DNA from: Sandaracinaceae bacterium
GTDB taxonomy: Bacteria; Myxococcota_A; Polyangia; Polyangiales; Sandaracinaceae
Reading direction: 5' to 3'
Assembly (NCBI GenBank): GCA_020633195.1
Contig: JACKEC010000019.1
Location: 507,741-571,740 of the forward strand
Length of the DNA: 64,000 nt
The notes below the pieces were generated by a model. It had not been told where the DNA came from. It was given only the letters and a program-made list of their open reading frames with translations, and ran no database searches. This document shows positions 8,820 to 16,806 of this stretch, piece by piece; position 1 is the first letter of the stretch; each line of letters starts with the position of its first letter. The translations under genes were made by a program, and so were the position numbers.

Positions 8820-9350
8820 TCACGCAGTCGCGCGAGGAGCGCGACGCTCGCGGACAACCGATGGTAGTGCGGCGACCAGTCGAGAGGGCTTTGAAGCGGG
8901 GCGCCCTCTCGTCGTCATCAAGCGCGATTGCCGCAACCTCGAGACCGGATTTCGGAGCTGGGCAATCGGTGGCACCTCGGTGATGGTGGCGGCTGCGAAG
9001 CGCGCTTCCGCATCCTGCGCCGCCCGGGGCACCAGATCAGAAGGTGCTTCGAGGAGCGGACCGAAATCCATTCATGGCGAAAGGCGTAGTGGGCGACCGC
9101 CAAGACCTCAGAGGAGGCTGCGACTTCATGCTGCTCGCAACGCGAGCGCGATGATCGGTCGCCACGAGTCACCTCGCGCCCACCGCGGTAGGCGTGACGT
9201 CCGCTGTCGCAGCCGAGCGCGGCGGCTGCGATCACGCGATCTCGGTCGGGCCCCGCCTCGCGAACCACTTCCCTCGATGACGTCCAGGTAGAGCCAGACG
9301 TCGTTGCGCTCACGCCAGGAGCTCAGTAGCGATTCGACATCGATGCGCAT
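8820..9350 (-). pseudogene. Possible decayed gene in three frames
   Basis: The stretch 8635-9465 (over 800 bases) has no convincing intact gene. On the minus strand a natural-looking start (MRIDVESLLSSWRERNDVWL, ATG at 9350) runs for about 26 residues; the sequence then reads better in a second frame (VVREAGPDRDRVIAAAALGC ... VLAVAHYAFRHEWISV) and later in a third (DFGPLLEAPSDLVPRAAQDA). This pattern fits a frameshifted remnant, but could also be chance open frames in GC-rich DNA. The family is not recognised. Confidence 0.25.
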
Positions 9351-9565
9351 GCGACCGGTTGCCTGTCCGCGTGAACGAACTTACCAGACGTGCAGCGACG
9401 GATGATCCGGCGCCCGCGCCATGTCAGCTCCCGAAGGTCACCCAGTCGGTGACCCGGGCGTCGTAGATGGCGCGTCGCCGGAGGACTAGGTCAACCACCG
9501 ATGGACGCTCAGCTGGACGGCATCGACTACGAATGGGGCTGCGCCTTCCTGAAGAGGGCGATCCA

Positions 9566-9790
9566 CGCGGTGGCGTACGTCGGACGGCTCACGCGCGGCC
9601 CTCCACGCGGTGGCGGGCCACGCGGTGGCGTACGTCGGACGGCTCACGCGCGACGTGGTGGCGTACGTCGTCCGTGGGCCACGCGGTGGCGTACGCCGGA
9701 CGGCTCTCGCGGACGACGCGGTGGCGTACGTCGGCCACGGCTCTCGGACGCGCCGTCGTCGGCCACGCGGTGGCGTACGTCGGACGTTGC
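9566..9790 (+). repeat. Left array of the GTACGTCGGACGGCTC dispersed repeat (six copies plus a partial)
   Basis: Copies of CGCGGTGGCGTACGTCGGAC-GGCTC begin near 9566, 9621, 9654 (degenerate), 9681, 9716 and 9766, with a truncated copy at 9605. Spacing is irregular (about 33-55 bases), and several copies are imperfect. The array directly precedes the IS66 element. The same unit reappears at 12226-12363 on the other side of the element and at other intergenic sites. The open frames through it are repeat-encoded (VAYVGRL) and are not taken as genes. Confidence 0.85.
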
Positions 9791-9839
9791 GTCTCGTGGG
9801 ACGAGTACCCCCTGTGCGTGACCGCTCAGCGACACCGGG

Positions 9840-10229
9840 ATGACTGGCGACTCGCCGCCGCGCAGCCTTGCGGGCTCGCGGAGGGCGGACGTGCAGAAGC
9901 GGAAGGTCGGGGACGAGCTCGAGGCGCGGATCCTGTTGGCGAAGGTCGCGAAGGCCGGGGGTGACCTGAGGACGTTCGCCCGGACCCACGGGATCGACGG
10001 GCGGTCGCTGAACGCGTGGCGTCAGAACCTGGCGCGGCGAGGTCGGCCGTCGCGATCGAGGAAGCCCGCGGCCGAGGCCCCGATGCGGCTCGTCGAGCTG
10101 GTACCGACAGCCATCGCGCCCGCGTCGGCGCGGTACGTGGTGCGGGTCGGCGACGGGGAGGTGGAGGTCGGCGACGACTTCCAGGCGGACACGCTCCGTC
10201 GCCTGCTCGAGGTCCTGCGGGCGTGCTGA
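9840..10229 (+). CDS. tnpA: IS66-family accessory protein TnpA
   Basis: 129 residues. The centre has the short helix-turn-helix-like segment expected of IS66 orfA (LRTFARTHGIDGRSLNAWRQ), and the C-terminus reads YVVRVGDGEVEVGDDFQADT followed by LRRLLEVLRAC, the usual ending of this family. The first ATG (9840) lies inside the left terminal repeat; a GTG at 9889 after a GGAGGGCGG-like site is an alternative that removes the poorly conserved N-terminus. It overlaps tnpB by seven bases (GTGCTGA), consistent with translational coupling. Confidence 0.85.
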   Translation: MTGDSPPRSLAGSRRADVQKRKVGDELEARILLAKVAKAGGDLRTFARTHGIDGRSLNAWRQNLARRGRPSRSRKPAAEAPMRLVELVPTAIAPASARYVVRVGDGEVEVGDDFQADTLRRLLEVLRAC

Positions 10230-10585
10230 GCCTGCCGCCCGCGGTCCGGGTGTTCGTGGCCGTGGAACCGGTCGACATGCGCGGCAGCTTCGACGCGCTC
10301 GCCGGCGCGGTGCGTCGGCTGGGGCTCGACCCCGTCGACGGGCACGTCTACTTGTTCTTCAACCGGCGGCGACGGATCGCCAAGGCGCTGTGGTTCGACG
10401 GCTCGGGCTGGTGTCTGCTGGCGAAGCGTCTCGAAGCGGGGAGCTTCCAGCTCCCGGTGCTCTCGGGCCAGGAAACGCAGGTCCAGGTGGACGGTCCGAC
10501 CTTCGCCTCGCTGCTCGCGGGGATCGACTTCACGGCGTCGCGCCGCGGCTGGTACCGACGACTTCCGGTGCGGTCCAGTCGGTAG
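10223..10585 (+). CDS. tnpB: IS66-family accessory protein TnpB (Orf2)
   Basis: 120 residues beginning with GTG at 10223, inside the last codons of tnpA. It carries the family hallmarks VEPVDMRGSFDALAG, the GHVYLFFNRRRRIAKALWFD core and GSGWCLLAKRLEAGSFQLP. The protein is required for efficient IS66 transposition, but its biochemical role is not settled. Length and motifs match the family, with no sign of truncation. Confidence 0.9.
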   Translation: MLSLPPAVRVFVAVEPVDMRGSFDALAGAVRRLGLDPVDGHVYLFFNRRRRIAKALWFDGSGWCLLAKRLEAGSFQLPVLSGQETQVQVDGPTFASLLAGIDFTASRRGWYRRLPVRSSR

Positions 10586-10624
10586 GGGATCGACGCCGAT
10601 CGCGAGTCGTGATCTCGTCACGTC

Positions 10625-12151
10625 GTGGTCGTCGACGTCGAGGAGCTCCGACGCGAGAACGCGGAGCAGCGCGCGCAGATCGCGGAGCTGCTCTCGACGA
10701 ACACGAAGCTCGTGGTCGAGATCGCGAAGCTGAACGACCGCGTCGCGGAGCTGCTGGCCATCGCGCAGCGCAAGCAGCGCAAGAAGACGACCCCGGCCGA
10801 CAAGAAGCCCGAGCCGCCGCCGGTGCTCGAGGCCGACGCGCAGCAGGCCTTCGACGCGCGACCGCAGCCGCCCCCGCTGCCCGACAAGACGAAGACGTCC
10901 AAGGGCAGCGGGCGCCGAACCGGCCGCAACGCGATCCCGTCACACCTCGAGGCCGAAGAGCATCGACTCCGTCCCGAGGGCTGCGAGCACTGCGGCAGCA
11001 CGAACCTCGCCGCGGCGGACGAGGTCGTCGAGGAGAAGCTCGACGTCGTCAAAGAGCACCAGCGTCGCCGCGTCGTGCGCCGCACGACGTGTCGCTGCCG
11101 TGACTGCGGCCGTCGCACGACCCCGCCGTCGCTGCCCGCGCCCTACGCGCGCTCCAAGATGACCTGCGAGTGGCTCGCGTGGTTCATCCACCAGAAGTTC
11201 GGGCTCCTCGTCCCGCTCGACCGGATCCGCCGCGACCTCGCCGAGCGCGGCGTCCCGCTCGCGATGGGCTCGCTCGTGAGCTTCGTCGAGCGGGCGGCGG
11301 ACCTGCTCGCGCCGATCGACGGGCTGCACTGGAAGACCCTCCTGTCGAGCCCGTGGATGGCGACCGACGGCACGGGGCTCAAGGTGCTCGTGCCTGGCCT
11401 GCCCGCGGCGCACGACGGCTACGTCGAGCTCTACCGCAACGCCGATTGCGCAGTGTTCCAGTACGCCGCGCACAAGGGCTCGGACGACGTCGTCGCCAAG
11501 CTCGCGCCCTTCCGCGGGACGCTCACCGCCGACGCCGAGCACCGCTTCAACCCCGTCTACGCAACGGGCCGCGTGATCGAGGCCGGCTGCAACGCGCATG
11601 GCCGCCGCAAGTTCCGCGACGCCGAGGCGACCCAGCCGGTGCTCGCGCAGGAGGGCGGCGCCTTCCTCGCCGCGATGTACGTCGCCGAGCAGGAGGCGCA
11701 GGCGAGCGGCCTCACCGGCGAAGCTCTCCTCGTGCACCGCCGTGCACACATCCGGCCGATCGCCGACGACTTCCAGAGGTGGCTCGCTGCCGTCGAGCCG
11801 ACCCTGTTGCCCTCGGACCCGCTGACCGAGGCCGTGCGCTACTACCGCAACCACTGGGACGCGCTCACGCGCTTCATCGACGACCCGCTCGTCCCGATCG
11901 ACAACTCGCCCACCGAGCGCGAGTTCCAGAACCTCGCGAAGCTCCGCCTCAACATGCTCTTCGCCGGCAGCACCGAGGGCGCCCACCGCGCCTGCGTACT
12001 GCTCGGCATCGTCGCCACCTGCCGGGTCATCGGCGTCCCGGTCCAGGCCTACCTCGTCTGGGCCTTCGATCGCCTCGGCACGCACCGCGAGCGCTTCGGG
12101 CTCCCGCTCGCCGAGATCACGCCCGCCGCCTTCAAGGTCGCGCGCGGCTGA
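10625..12151 (+). CDS. tnpC: IS66-family DDE transposase TnpC
   Basis: 508 residues from GTG 10625. Order of parts: N-terminal coiled coil (about residues 3-60), a Lys/Pro-rich linker, a zinc-binding motif CEHCGS ... CRCRDC (about 120-165), and the DDE catalytic core. The first Asp is in WMATDGTGLKV, the second in LTADAEHRF, and the catalytic Glu in PIDNSPTEREFQN; EAGCNAHGRRKF precedes the insertion domain as usual. The protein is full length. The second Asp region lacks the common GYAGY sequence but keeps the Asp. Confidence 0.92.
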   Translation: MVVDVEELRRENAEQRAQIAELLSTNTKLVVEIAKLNDRVAELLAIAQRKQRKKTTPADKKPEPPPVLEADAQQAFDARPQPPPLPDKTKTSKGSGRRTGRNAIPSHLEAEEHRLRPEGCEHCGSTNLAAADEVVEEKLDVVKEHQRRRVVRRTTCRCRDCGRRTTPPSLPAPYARSKMTCEWLAWFIHQKFGLLVPLDRIRRDLAERGVPLAMGSLVSFVERAADLLAPIDGLHWKTLLSSPWMATDGTGLKVLVPGLPAAHDGYVELYRNADCAVFQYAAHKGSDDVVAKLAPFRGTLTADAEHRFNPVYATGRVIEAGCNAHGRRKFRDAEATQPVLAQEGGAFLAAMYVAEQEAQASGLTGEALLVHRRAHIRPIADDFQRWLAAVEPTLLPSDPLTEAVRYYRNHWDALTRFIDDPLVPIDNSPTEREFQNLAKLRLNMLFAGSTEGAHRACVLLGIVATCRVIGVPVQAYLVWAFDRLGTHRERFGLPLAEITPAAFKVARG

Positions 12152-12225
12152 CGGCCGCGCCGGCCCGATGGCACGCGGCGCGATCGGCGTCAGCCCGGCT
12201 TCGCTGATCGGTCACGTCGCGGCCA

Positions 12226-12363
12226 CGCGGTGGCGTACGTCGGACGGCTCTCGCGGTGTCTGCGCCCGGGCGGGAACCGTCCGGGCCGCGCGGTGGCGTA
12301 CGTCGGACGGCTCTCGCGGATGGTCCGGGCCGCGCGGTGGCGTACGTCGGACGGCTCTCGCGG
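12226..12363 (+). repeat. Right array of the dispersed repeat (three copies)
   Basis: Three near-identical 29-31 base copies (12226-12255, 12289-12317, 12333-12363) of CGCGGTGGCGTACGTCGGAC-GGCTCTCGCG. Spacers contain GGGAACCGTCCGGGCCG and GATGGTCCGGGCCG, which echo the same GGACGG core in the opposite sense. The array begins ten bases after the IS66 right end. Confidence 0.85.
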
Positions 12364-12403
12364 ATGCGACGTACCCTACGAATCCCGCGCTGGCCGCCTC
12401 CAC

Positions 12404-12540
12404 GAAGCGAGCGGCCGCGGCGCGCGCCCACCAGCCGGCGGCGATCGCCACGCCGATCGACGCACATCGGACGGTTCCTTCTTGGCCGGCCCGTATGGAC
12501 GGTCCCTTCTTGGCTCGCACGGTTCCTTCTTGGCTCAGGG
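12404..12540. repeat. Composite relic repeat: 33-base module and GGACGGTTCCTTCTTGG copies
   Basis: 12404-12436 matches 22244-22276 at 30 of 33 positions (GAAGCGAGCGGCCGCGG...). It is followed by CACATCGGACGGTTCCTTCT at 12463-12482 and two further GGACGGTCCCTTCTTGG/CACGGTTCCTTCTTGG copies up to 12540. On the minus strand the first module reads GWW/SVRxAAARF, like the start of a transposase helix-turn-helix, hinting that it descends from a dead mobile element (inference). No intact gene lies between 12364 and 12534. Confidence 0.6.
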
Positions 12541-13443
12541 CGGGCTCGTGGGGGTGAGCCCGCCCAGCCAGCGGATGGCCTCGGGCACGCCCTGGTCCAG
12601 CATCGAGCCGTAGTGATCGCCTCGCTCGACGCGCATCCGCTCGGAGGCGGGGTTGCTCGGGAGGGCGGTCCAGAGGCGGTCGACCGCGGGGCCGTCGACG
12701 ACGCCGTCCTGGGTCGAGTCGAAGAGGAAGACGGGGACTCGGATTCGCGAGGCGATGTGGATGGGCGAGTAGGCCTCGGCCTGCGCGCGAGCGCTCCTGC
12801 CGACGTACGGTTGCACGTCGTCCAAGAACGCTCGCAGGTCGGCGACCGGGGCGAACGCGGCCACGGCGTGGACCCGGGGCTCGTGCGCCGCGAAGGCGAG
12901 CGCCAACGTCGCGGCCGAGCTGTGGCCGGCGGCGTAGACGCGCGCGGGGTCGATCCGCGGCTCGTTGGCGAGTGCGTAGTCGAGCGCCGCGCGCGCGTTG
13001 GACACGCCGAAGTCCGCCCCCGCGAACGCCCGCCGTGCCGCGTAGACGGAGCCGTCCGTGTCGCCGCCGTCGATGTCGAACGACACCACCGCGAGGCCCG
13101 CCGCCGCATAGGGCAGGTGCTCCGGGCGGTCCTCCTCCGAGAGCGCCATGCCGGTGATCAGGTCGCTCCCGGCCGGGCCGATGACCACGAGCGGCAACGA
13201 GCCCTCGACCATGGCCGGCGTGTACAGCCACACCCGCATCGGCACGCCCTGCCGATCCAACACGCCCTGTCGACACAGCACGCCGGGGGCCACCTCGCGG
13301 GGTGCGATCTCCTGCGCGCCCGCGGCGGGGTTGTTCCACTCTCCGCCGCCGCCGCAGGCGAGCCACGCGGTCAGGAGGGGGAGCAGCGCGAGAGCGGCGC
13401 CGAGGGCTCGCGCGCGCGACGCGGTGGCGTTCCCAAAGGTCAT
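12535..13443 (-). CDS. Alpha/beta-hydrolase lipoprotein (esterase-like)
   Basis: 302 residues. A lipobox (LLTAWLAC) at about residues 23-30 predicts a lipid-anchored envelope protein. The hydrolase core has an early strand PLVVIGPAGS, the nucleophile elbow YAAGHSSAAT, the acidic residue in FLFDSTQDGVV and the catalytic His in ERGDHYGSM. The layout matches dienelactone-hydrolase/platelet-activating-factor-acetylhydrolase-like secreted esterases; the substrate is unknown. The downstream side is repeat DNA, and the upstream side is a 120-base gap before the kinase gene, transcribed in the same direction. Confidence 0.82.
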   Translation of the reverse strand: MTFGNATASRARALGAALALLPLLTAWLACGGGGEWNNPAAGAQEIAPREVAPGVLCRQGVLDRQGVPMRVWLYTPAMVEGSLPLVVIGPAGSDLITGMALSEEDRPEHLPYAAAGLAVVSFDIDGGDTDGSVYAARRAFAGADFGVSNARAALDYALANEPRIDPARVYAAGHSSAATLALAFAAHEPRVHAVAAFAPVADLRAFLDDVQPYVGRSARAQAEAYSPIHIASRIRVPVFLFDSTQDGVVDGPAVDRLWTALPSNPASERMRVERGDHYGSMLDQGVPEAIRWLGGLTPTSPP

Positions 13444-13518
13444 GGGGACCTTGTGACCTCACGGCCCGGGACGGTCAACGTTCGGTGCGTGTTTCAGGGC
13501 GCGCTGCCGCGCGCGCTC

Positions 13519-13552
13519 GCCGGAACCAGAAGATCCGAACGAGGTACGGGCT
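13519..13552 (+). repeat. Copy of the GAACGAGGTACGG short repeat
   Basis: GCCGGAACCAGAAGATCC-GAACGAGGTACGGG closely resembles 31009-31041 (GCCGGCCAACCGGAGATCT-GAACGAGGTACGGC). The core with GCGCCG recurs at 52656-52673. All three copies are between genes or immediately before a start codon. Confidence 0.55.
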
Positions 13553-13566
13553 CCGAGCTTCTCAGT

Positions 13567-15150
13567 TCAGGGGCAGCAGAGTGTGTCCGCGCGACGCGGA
13601 CAGATGATGCACTGGCGCGCCTCGGCGCGCTCCCGGCACATGCGCAGCTCGGACAGGAACGTCTCGCTCGTGCTGTAGTCCGCCGACGGATCGAAGCGCC
13701 AAGCGAAGGGTGTGCCGTGCGGCACCTCCCCCCGGCAGCAGGCGGCAGCGTCGGAGCTCCCCGTCCGATAATAGGTGCAGCCGCCTCCCGATCGGAGGGC
13801 GACGCGCCCCGACGTTCGTGCGATCGGCGCGGGCTCCCTGGGCGACGCCCCCGGGTCGACGATTGGCGGCCCGGCCGACTCGTCCGGCGAAGACGGCTCG
13901 GATACCGCGCCGGGCTCCACGCCCACATCGGAGACAGGCTCGTCGGTGGGCGGTGGGCTCTCCGGCGGCGGCTCGGAGGAGGCGACCGGGGACGGCCCGG
14001 TCGCGGTCGTCGCGGGCGGCGGATCCCGCTCCGCGGGTCCTCGCGCCGCCCAGAGGGCGATCGCGCCGAGCCCGAGCGCGAGGATGGCTGCACCGGCCAG
14101 GGGCCCGACCCACGACCTCGTCGCGCGCCCGGTCGGCACGGACCCGGGCAGCACCATCGTCTCCGAGACCTCACCGATCGGGACGGTGGCCATGGGCGCC
14201 GTCGCGGCGAGCGAAGACGACCCCGCCGGCGCGGCGAGCACGGGGCGAAGCGCCCCGAGGGCTTCCGTGGCGTCGTGGAATCGCCGCGCGGGGTCACGCA
14301 CCACACAGCGCGCGAACCACGCGTCGAACGCAGCAGGCAGGGGATCCCGGACGCCGAGCTCGGCCGCCCTCGCCGAGGCCGCCACGAACTCCTTCGTGAC
14401 GAGCTCGATCAGCCACGCGGTCACGCGAAACTCCCCATCCGGGGCGTTGCCCTCGAGCCAGTAGTGCTTCCCCGTCAGCAGCCGGAAGGCCATCAGCCCG
14501 ATCGCCCAGACGTCGGTCGCCGCGCTCACGCGCGCCCCGCGCTCGGCCTGCTCGGGTGCCATCCATAGCGGCGATCCGATCGCGGTCGTCACCGTCGCGG
14601 ACTGCCGGTGGTCGAGGACGACCTTCGCGATGCCGAAGTCCAGCACCTTGACGACGAAGGGCAGCCCCTGCAGCCGCGACGTGGCGATGAACACGTTCTC
14701 GGGCTTCAGGTCCAGGTGAAAGATGCTGGCGCGATGCGCAGCCCCGAGGGCGTGGCAGAGCCCCTCGTAGATCGAGAGCAGCTCGGCCGGCGGGAGCCGG
14801 CCGCGCCGCTCCGCCATCCGCCCAAGGTCCTCGCCCGCGAGTAGCTCCATGGCGAGCCAGGGCGCGCCGCTCGCTTCGTCGATCCCGGCACCGAGGACCG
14901 AGACCACGTGCTCGCTCTCGATCCGTGCGCCGACCCGAGCCTCCTGGAGGAACCGCTCGCGATTGCGCGCGGCCGCCGCGGGATCCCGCGCGAGGACGAG
15001 CTCGGGCCGCATCACTTTCAGCGCGCGCTCGGCGCCGGTGCTGATCTGCTCCGCGACATAGACCGCGCCCATCCCGCCCTCGGCGAGCGGACGGACGACG
15101 CGGAAGTCGCCCGCGAAGAGAGCCCCCGCCTCCAGGCGCACCGCGTCCAT
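13567..15150 (-). CDS. Membrane-anchored eukaryotic-type Ser/Thr protein kinase with a Cys-rich periplasmic tail
   Basis: 527 residues. The kinase domain spans about 15-305: glycine loop LAEGGMGAVY, catalytic-site Lys in ALKVM (K45), catalytic loop HLDLKPEN (145-152), DFG 171-173, and MAPEQ about 198-202. The usual Arg of HRD is replaced by Leu, while the catalytic Asp and Lys are kept. A membrane helix follows at about 347-369, then an acidic Pro/Asp-rich linker and an extracytoplasmic domain with several Cys (CTYY, CCRGE, CIICPRR, CCP). Domain order fits a sensor kinase of the PknB class. No cognate phosphatase is adjacent. Confidence 0.9.
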   Translation of the reverse strand: MDAVRLEAGALFAGDFRVVRPLAEGGMGAVYVAEQISTGAERALKVMRPELVLARDPAAAARNRERFLQEARVGARIESEHVVSVLGAGIDEASGAPWLAMELLAGEDLGRMAERRGRLPPAELLSIYEGLCHALGAAHRASIFHLDLKPENVFIATSRLQGLPFVVKVLDFGIAKVVLDHRQSATVTTAIGSPLWMAPEQAERGARVSAATDVWAIGLMAFRLLTGKHYWLEGNAPDGEFRVTAWLIELVTKEFVAASARAAELGVRDPLPAAFDAWFARCVVRDPARRFHDATEALGALRPVLAAPAGSSSLAATAPMATVPIGEVSETMVLPGSVPTGRATRSWVGPLAGAAILALGLGAIALWAARGPAERDPPPATTATGPSPVASSEPPPESPPPTDEPVSDVGVEPGAVSEPSSPDESAGPPIVDPGASPREPAPIARTSGRVALRSGGGCTYYRTGSSDAAACCRGEVPHGTPFAWRFDPSADYSTSETFLSELRMCRERAEARQCIICPRRADTLCCP

Positions 15151-15628
15151 TCGCTCTGCATTCTACATGGGCGCCCGGACCGCGGGGTGCGAGAGAACCG
15201 TCTGGGAGCGAGAGAACCGTCCGGAGCGAGAGGCCCGTCCGATCCGGAGCTGCGAGAGAACCGTGACGGTGGTGAAGTAGTGGACTGCCACGTCGGTGTG
15301 ACGCTGAGCGTCCGCCAGCCTAGCGCCCCCACGCGCGGTGTCGTCATGACGACGGGAGTATCGTCGCGCTGGCGTACGGGCAAGGACCCTTTCTGGTCTT
15401 CACGGGGCCGCAGACTCGGCGCAAGAGCAAGAAGGTTCCTTCGGCAGCACGACGCGGCCACCGGCCCGAGGCCTACACTCGGTCGCGGGTGCTCTGGCGC
15501 GCGTACCAGGGACCCATCACGGGTGTGACACCTAGGCGGGCATGTGTCGCCACAGGGGCAATGGCCTCACTGCGGACCGGTCTCGAGCCGCTTCGCAGGA
15601 CGGCACGCGGCTTGCGGCCGTACGGGCC
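15151..15628. repeat. 478-base intergenic region with four GAGAGAACCGTCC-type repeats
   Basis: Copies of GCGAGAGAACCGTC occur at 15189-15202, 15208-15222 and (degenerate) 15226-15240, and TGCGAGAGAACCGTG at 15251-15265. These are the reverse complement of the GGACGGTTCTCTC half of the dispersed repeat family. The remainder (15270-15628) shows no gene with plausible composition on either strand, apart from the upstream side of the next lipoprotein; GGTTCCTTCGG at 15427-15438 is another partial core. Confidence 0.6.
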
Positions 15629-16084
15629 ATGCGTCTTCCCCTGGGAACCTCGATCGTGCTCTCGTGCTGTGCCGCGCTCGGGGCGTGCGACCCCTCGCCC
15701 ATCGGCCCCGACGCCGCGACCGCGGACGCCGACACGTCCACGCGCTGCTTGCAGCTCTCCGAGGAGTGGGAGACATTCCTCGACGTCAACGCGGCTTGTG
15801 CATCCGACGACGAGTGCGTGCTCTACGGCGTGGAGGAGACGTGCAACTGCGCGGGTTACTATAGCGGCCCCAGCGGCCCGGCCTTCAACCGGCGCGCGCT
15901 CGCCGAGGCGGCCGACCGCTTCCCGACCGCTGCGACCGTCGGCTGCGGCCCGGTGGTCGAAGCGCGCTGGGTCGGCAAGGGCCTCTGCGACGCGTGGTGG
16001 ACGGTCGCGATCTGTCGGGAAGGGCGGTGTCGAGCGGCCGTGCCGCGAGAGGTCGGGCAGCCCGAGCAGCGCTGCGGGATGTGA
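15629..16084 (+). CDS. Small Cys-containing lipoprotein
   Basis: 151 residues. The ATG at 15629 begins a short lipoprotein signal (MRLPLGTSIVLSCCAALGAC). The mature part has six to eight Cys (STRCLQL, AACASDDECVLYGV, CNCAGYY, VGCGP, GLCDA, AICREGRCRA, RCGM), suggesting a small disulfide-bonded ectodomain. The longer open frame upstream to 15542 is Arg-rich and non-protein-like. The family is not recognised; lipoproteins of this kind are abundant in myxobacteria. Confidence 0.7.
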   Translation: MRLPLGTSIVLSCCAALGACDPSPIGPDAATADADTSTRCLQLSEEWETFLDVNAACASDDECVLYGVEETCNCAGYYSGPSGPAFNRRALAEAADRFPTAATVGCGPVVEARWVGKGLCDAWWTVAICREGRCRAAVPREVGQPEQRCGM

Positions 16085-16138
16085 CCGTTGCCCGCCGCGC
16101 CCGCGGTCTCGAAGGCGGGTCCACGCGCTCAGCTCTCC

Positions 16139-16196
16139 TCTGGGAGCGGGTCCCATCGAGAGAACCGTGATTCTTCTTTGGATGGTTCCTTCGGGG
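16139..16196. repeat. Dispersed-repeat copy between convergent lipoprotein genes
   Basis: GAGAGAACCGTG (16157-16169) and TGGTTCCTTCGGGG (16182-16195) are two half-copies in opposite orientation with TTCTTCTTTGG between them, able to form a weak hairpin. The site lies between the stops of two convergent genes (16084 and 16232), so it may also terminate transcription. Confidence 0.45.
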
Positions 16197-16231
16197 CGTG
16201 CTCGTCCGCGCGTGATCCTCGGCGCTACACG

Positions 16232-16633
16232 CTAAGGCCCGGTCTCGCAGCAACTCATCGACCACCAGCTCACCACGATCTCGACGCTCTGGTCCCCCTC
16301 GGTCACCGTGAAGGCTCCCACGCGGCCGGTGGCACACGCGCAGACGTCGATGCAGAGCTCGGTTCCCTCGGCGTCGACCACGACGTCCGTCCAGGTCCTC
16401 GGGGCACCGCGCCCCTCGTAGACGACCCGATCGACGGTCACGGGATCGCCCGTGGCAACGAGCTGCAGGCACTCCGTCTCGGGGCCGCTCACGCCGGAGC
16501 TGCTCCGCCGAGTGGTCACCGAGAGCCCGTCGATGCCTCCGGCCCCAGCGTCTCCCACGACGTCTCCGCCGCCGCAGCCCAGCCACGGAAGACACGCGCA
16601 GACGAACACCAGGCCTCGGGACCAAATCGACAT
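16232..16633 (-). CDS. Small lipoprotein
   Basis: 133 residues from the ATG at 16633, which begins a signal peptide ending in the lipobox LPWLGC. A Gly/Asp/Ala-rich spacer (GGGDVVGDAGAGGIDG) precedes a compact domain with Cys pairs (ETECLQL, LCIDVCAC, MSCCETGP). The start at 16732 seen in the open frame adds an Arg-rich stretch and is not favoured. No family is recognised. It converges with the lipoprotein at 15629. Confidence 0.7.
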   Translation of the reverse strand: MSIWSRGLVFVCACLPWLGCGGGDVVGDAGAGGIDGLSVTTRRSSSGVSGPETECLQLVATGDPVTVDRVVYEGRGAPRTWTDVVVDAEGTELCIDVCACATGRVGAFTVTEGDQSVEIVVSWWSMSCCETGP

Positions 16634-16806
16634 GTGCGCAGTATGCCCCCGTGTGGATGTTCGGCGGCACGTTGATGGGCCCGTGGTGGCGATCGACTTC
16701 GCAAGCGAGCGTGCGCGTCGCTGGCGGCGCAATGCGGCCAGAGCGGCCTCTTCGAGAGCGCCGAGACCCGAGTGGGATCACGCTGCTCCTCGATCGCGGA
16801 CGAGCC

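Larger units (their letters stand above)
9817..12216 (+). mobile_element. Complete IS66-family insertion sequence
   Basis: About 2.4 kb, with three genes in the IS66 order tnpA-tnpB-tnpC. The ends carry 28-base inverted repeats: left 9817-9844 (CGTGACCGCTCAGCGA...) and right 12189-12216, 24 of 28 positions matching. All three genes are intact, so the element may be active or recently active. No convincing 8-base target duplication is visible next to the repeats. Both flanks are arrays of the same short dispersed repeat, so it probably inserted inside a repeat cluster. Confidence 0.9.

Noticed and set aside
9467..9989. Open frames of 60-170 residues through the left repeat array on both strands.
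   Set aside because: They are made of the repeat itself (VAYVGRL / VRRTPPRG) and have no independent coding signs.
9566..12363. Repeat arrays resembling a CRISPR array.
   Set aside because: Copies are imperfect and irregularly spaced (33-55 bases), spacers are themselves repeat-derived, and no cas genes are near.
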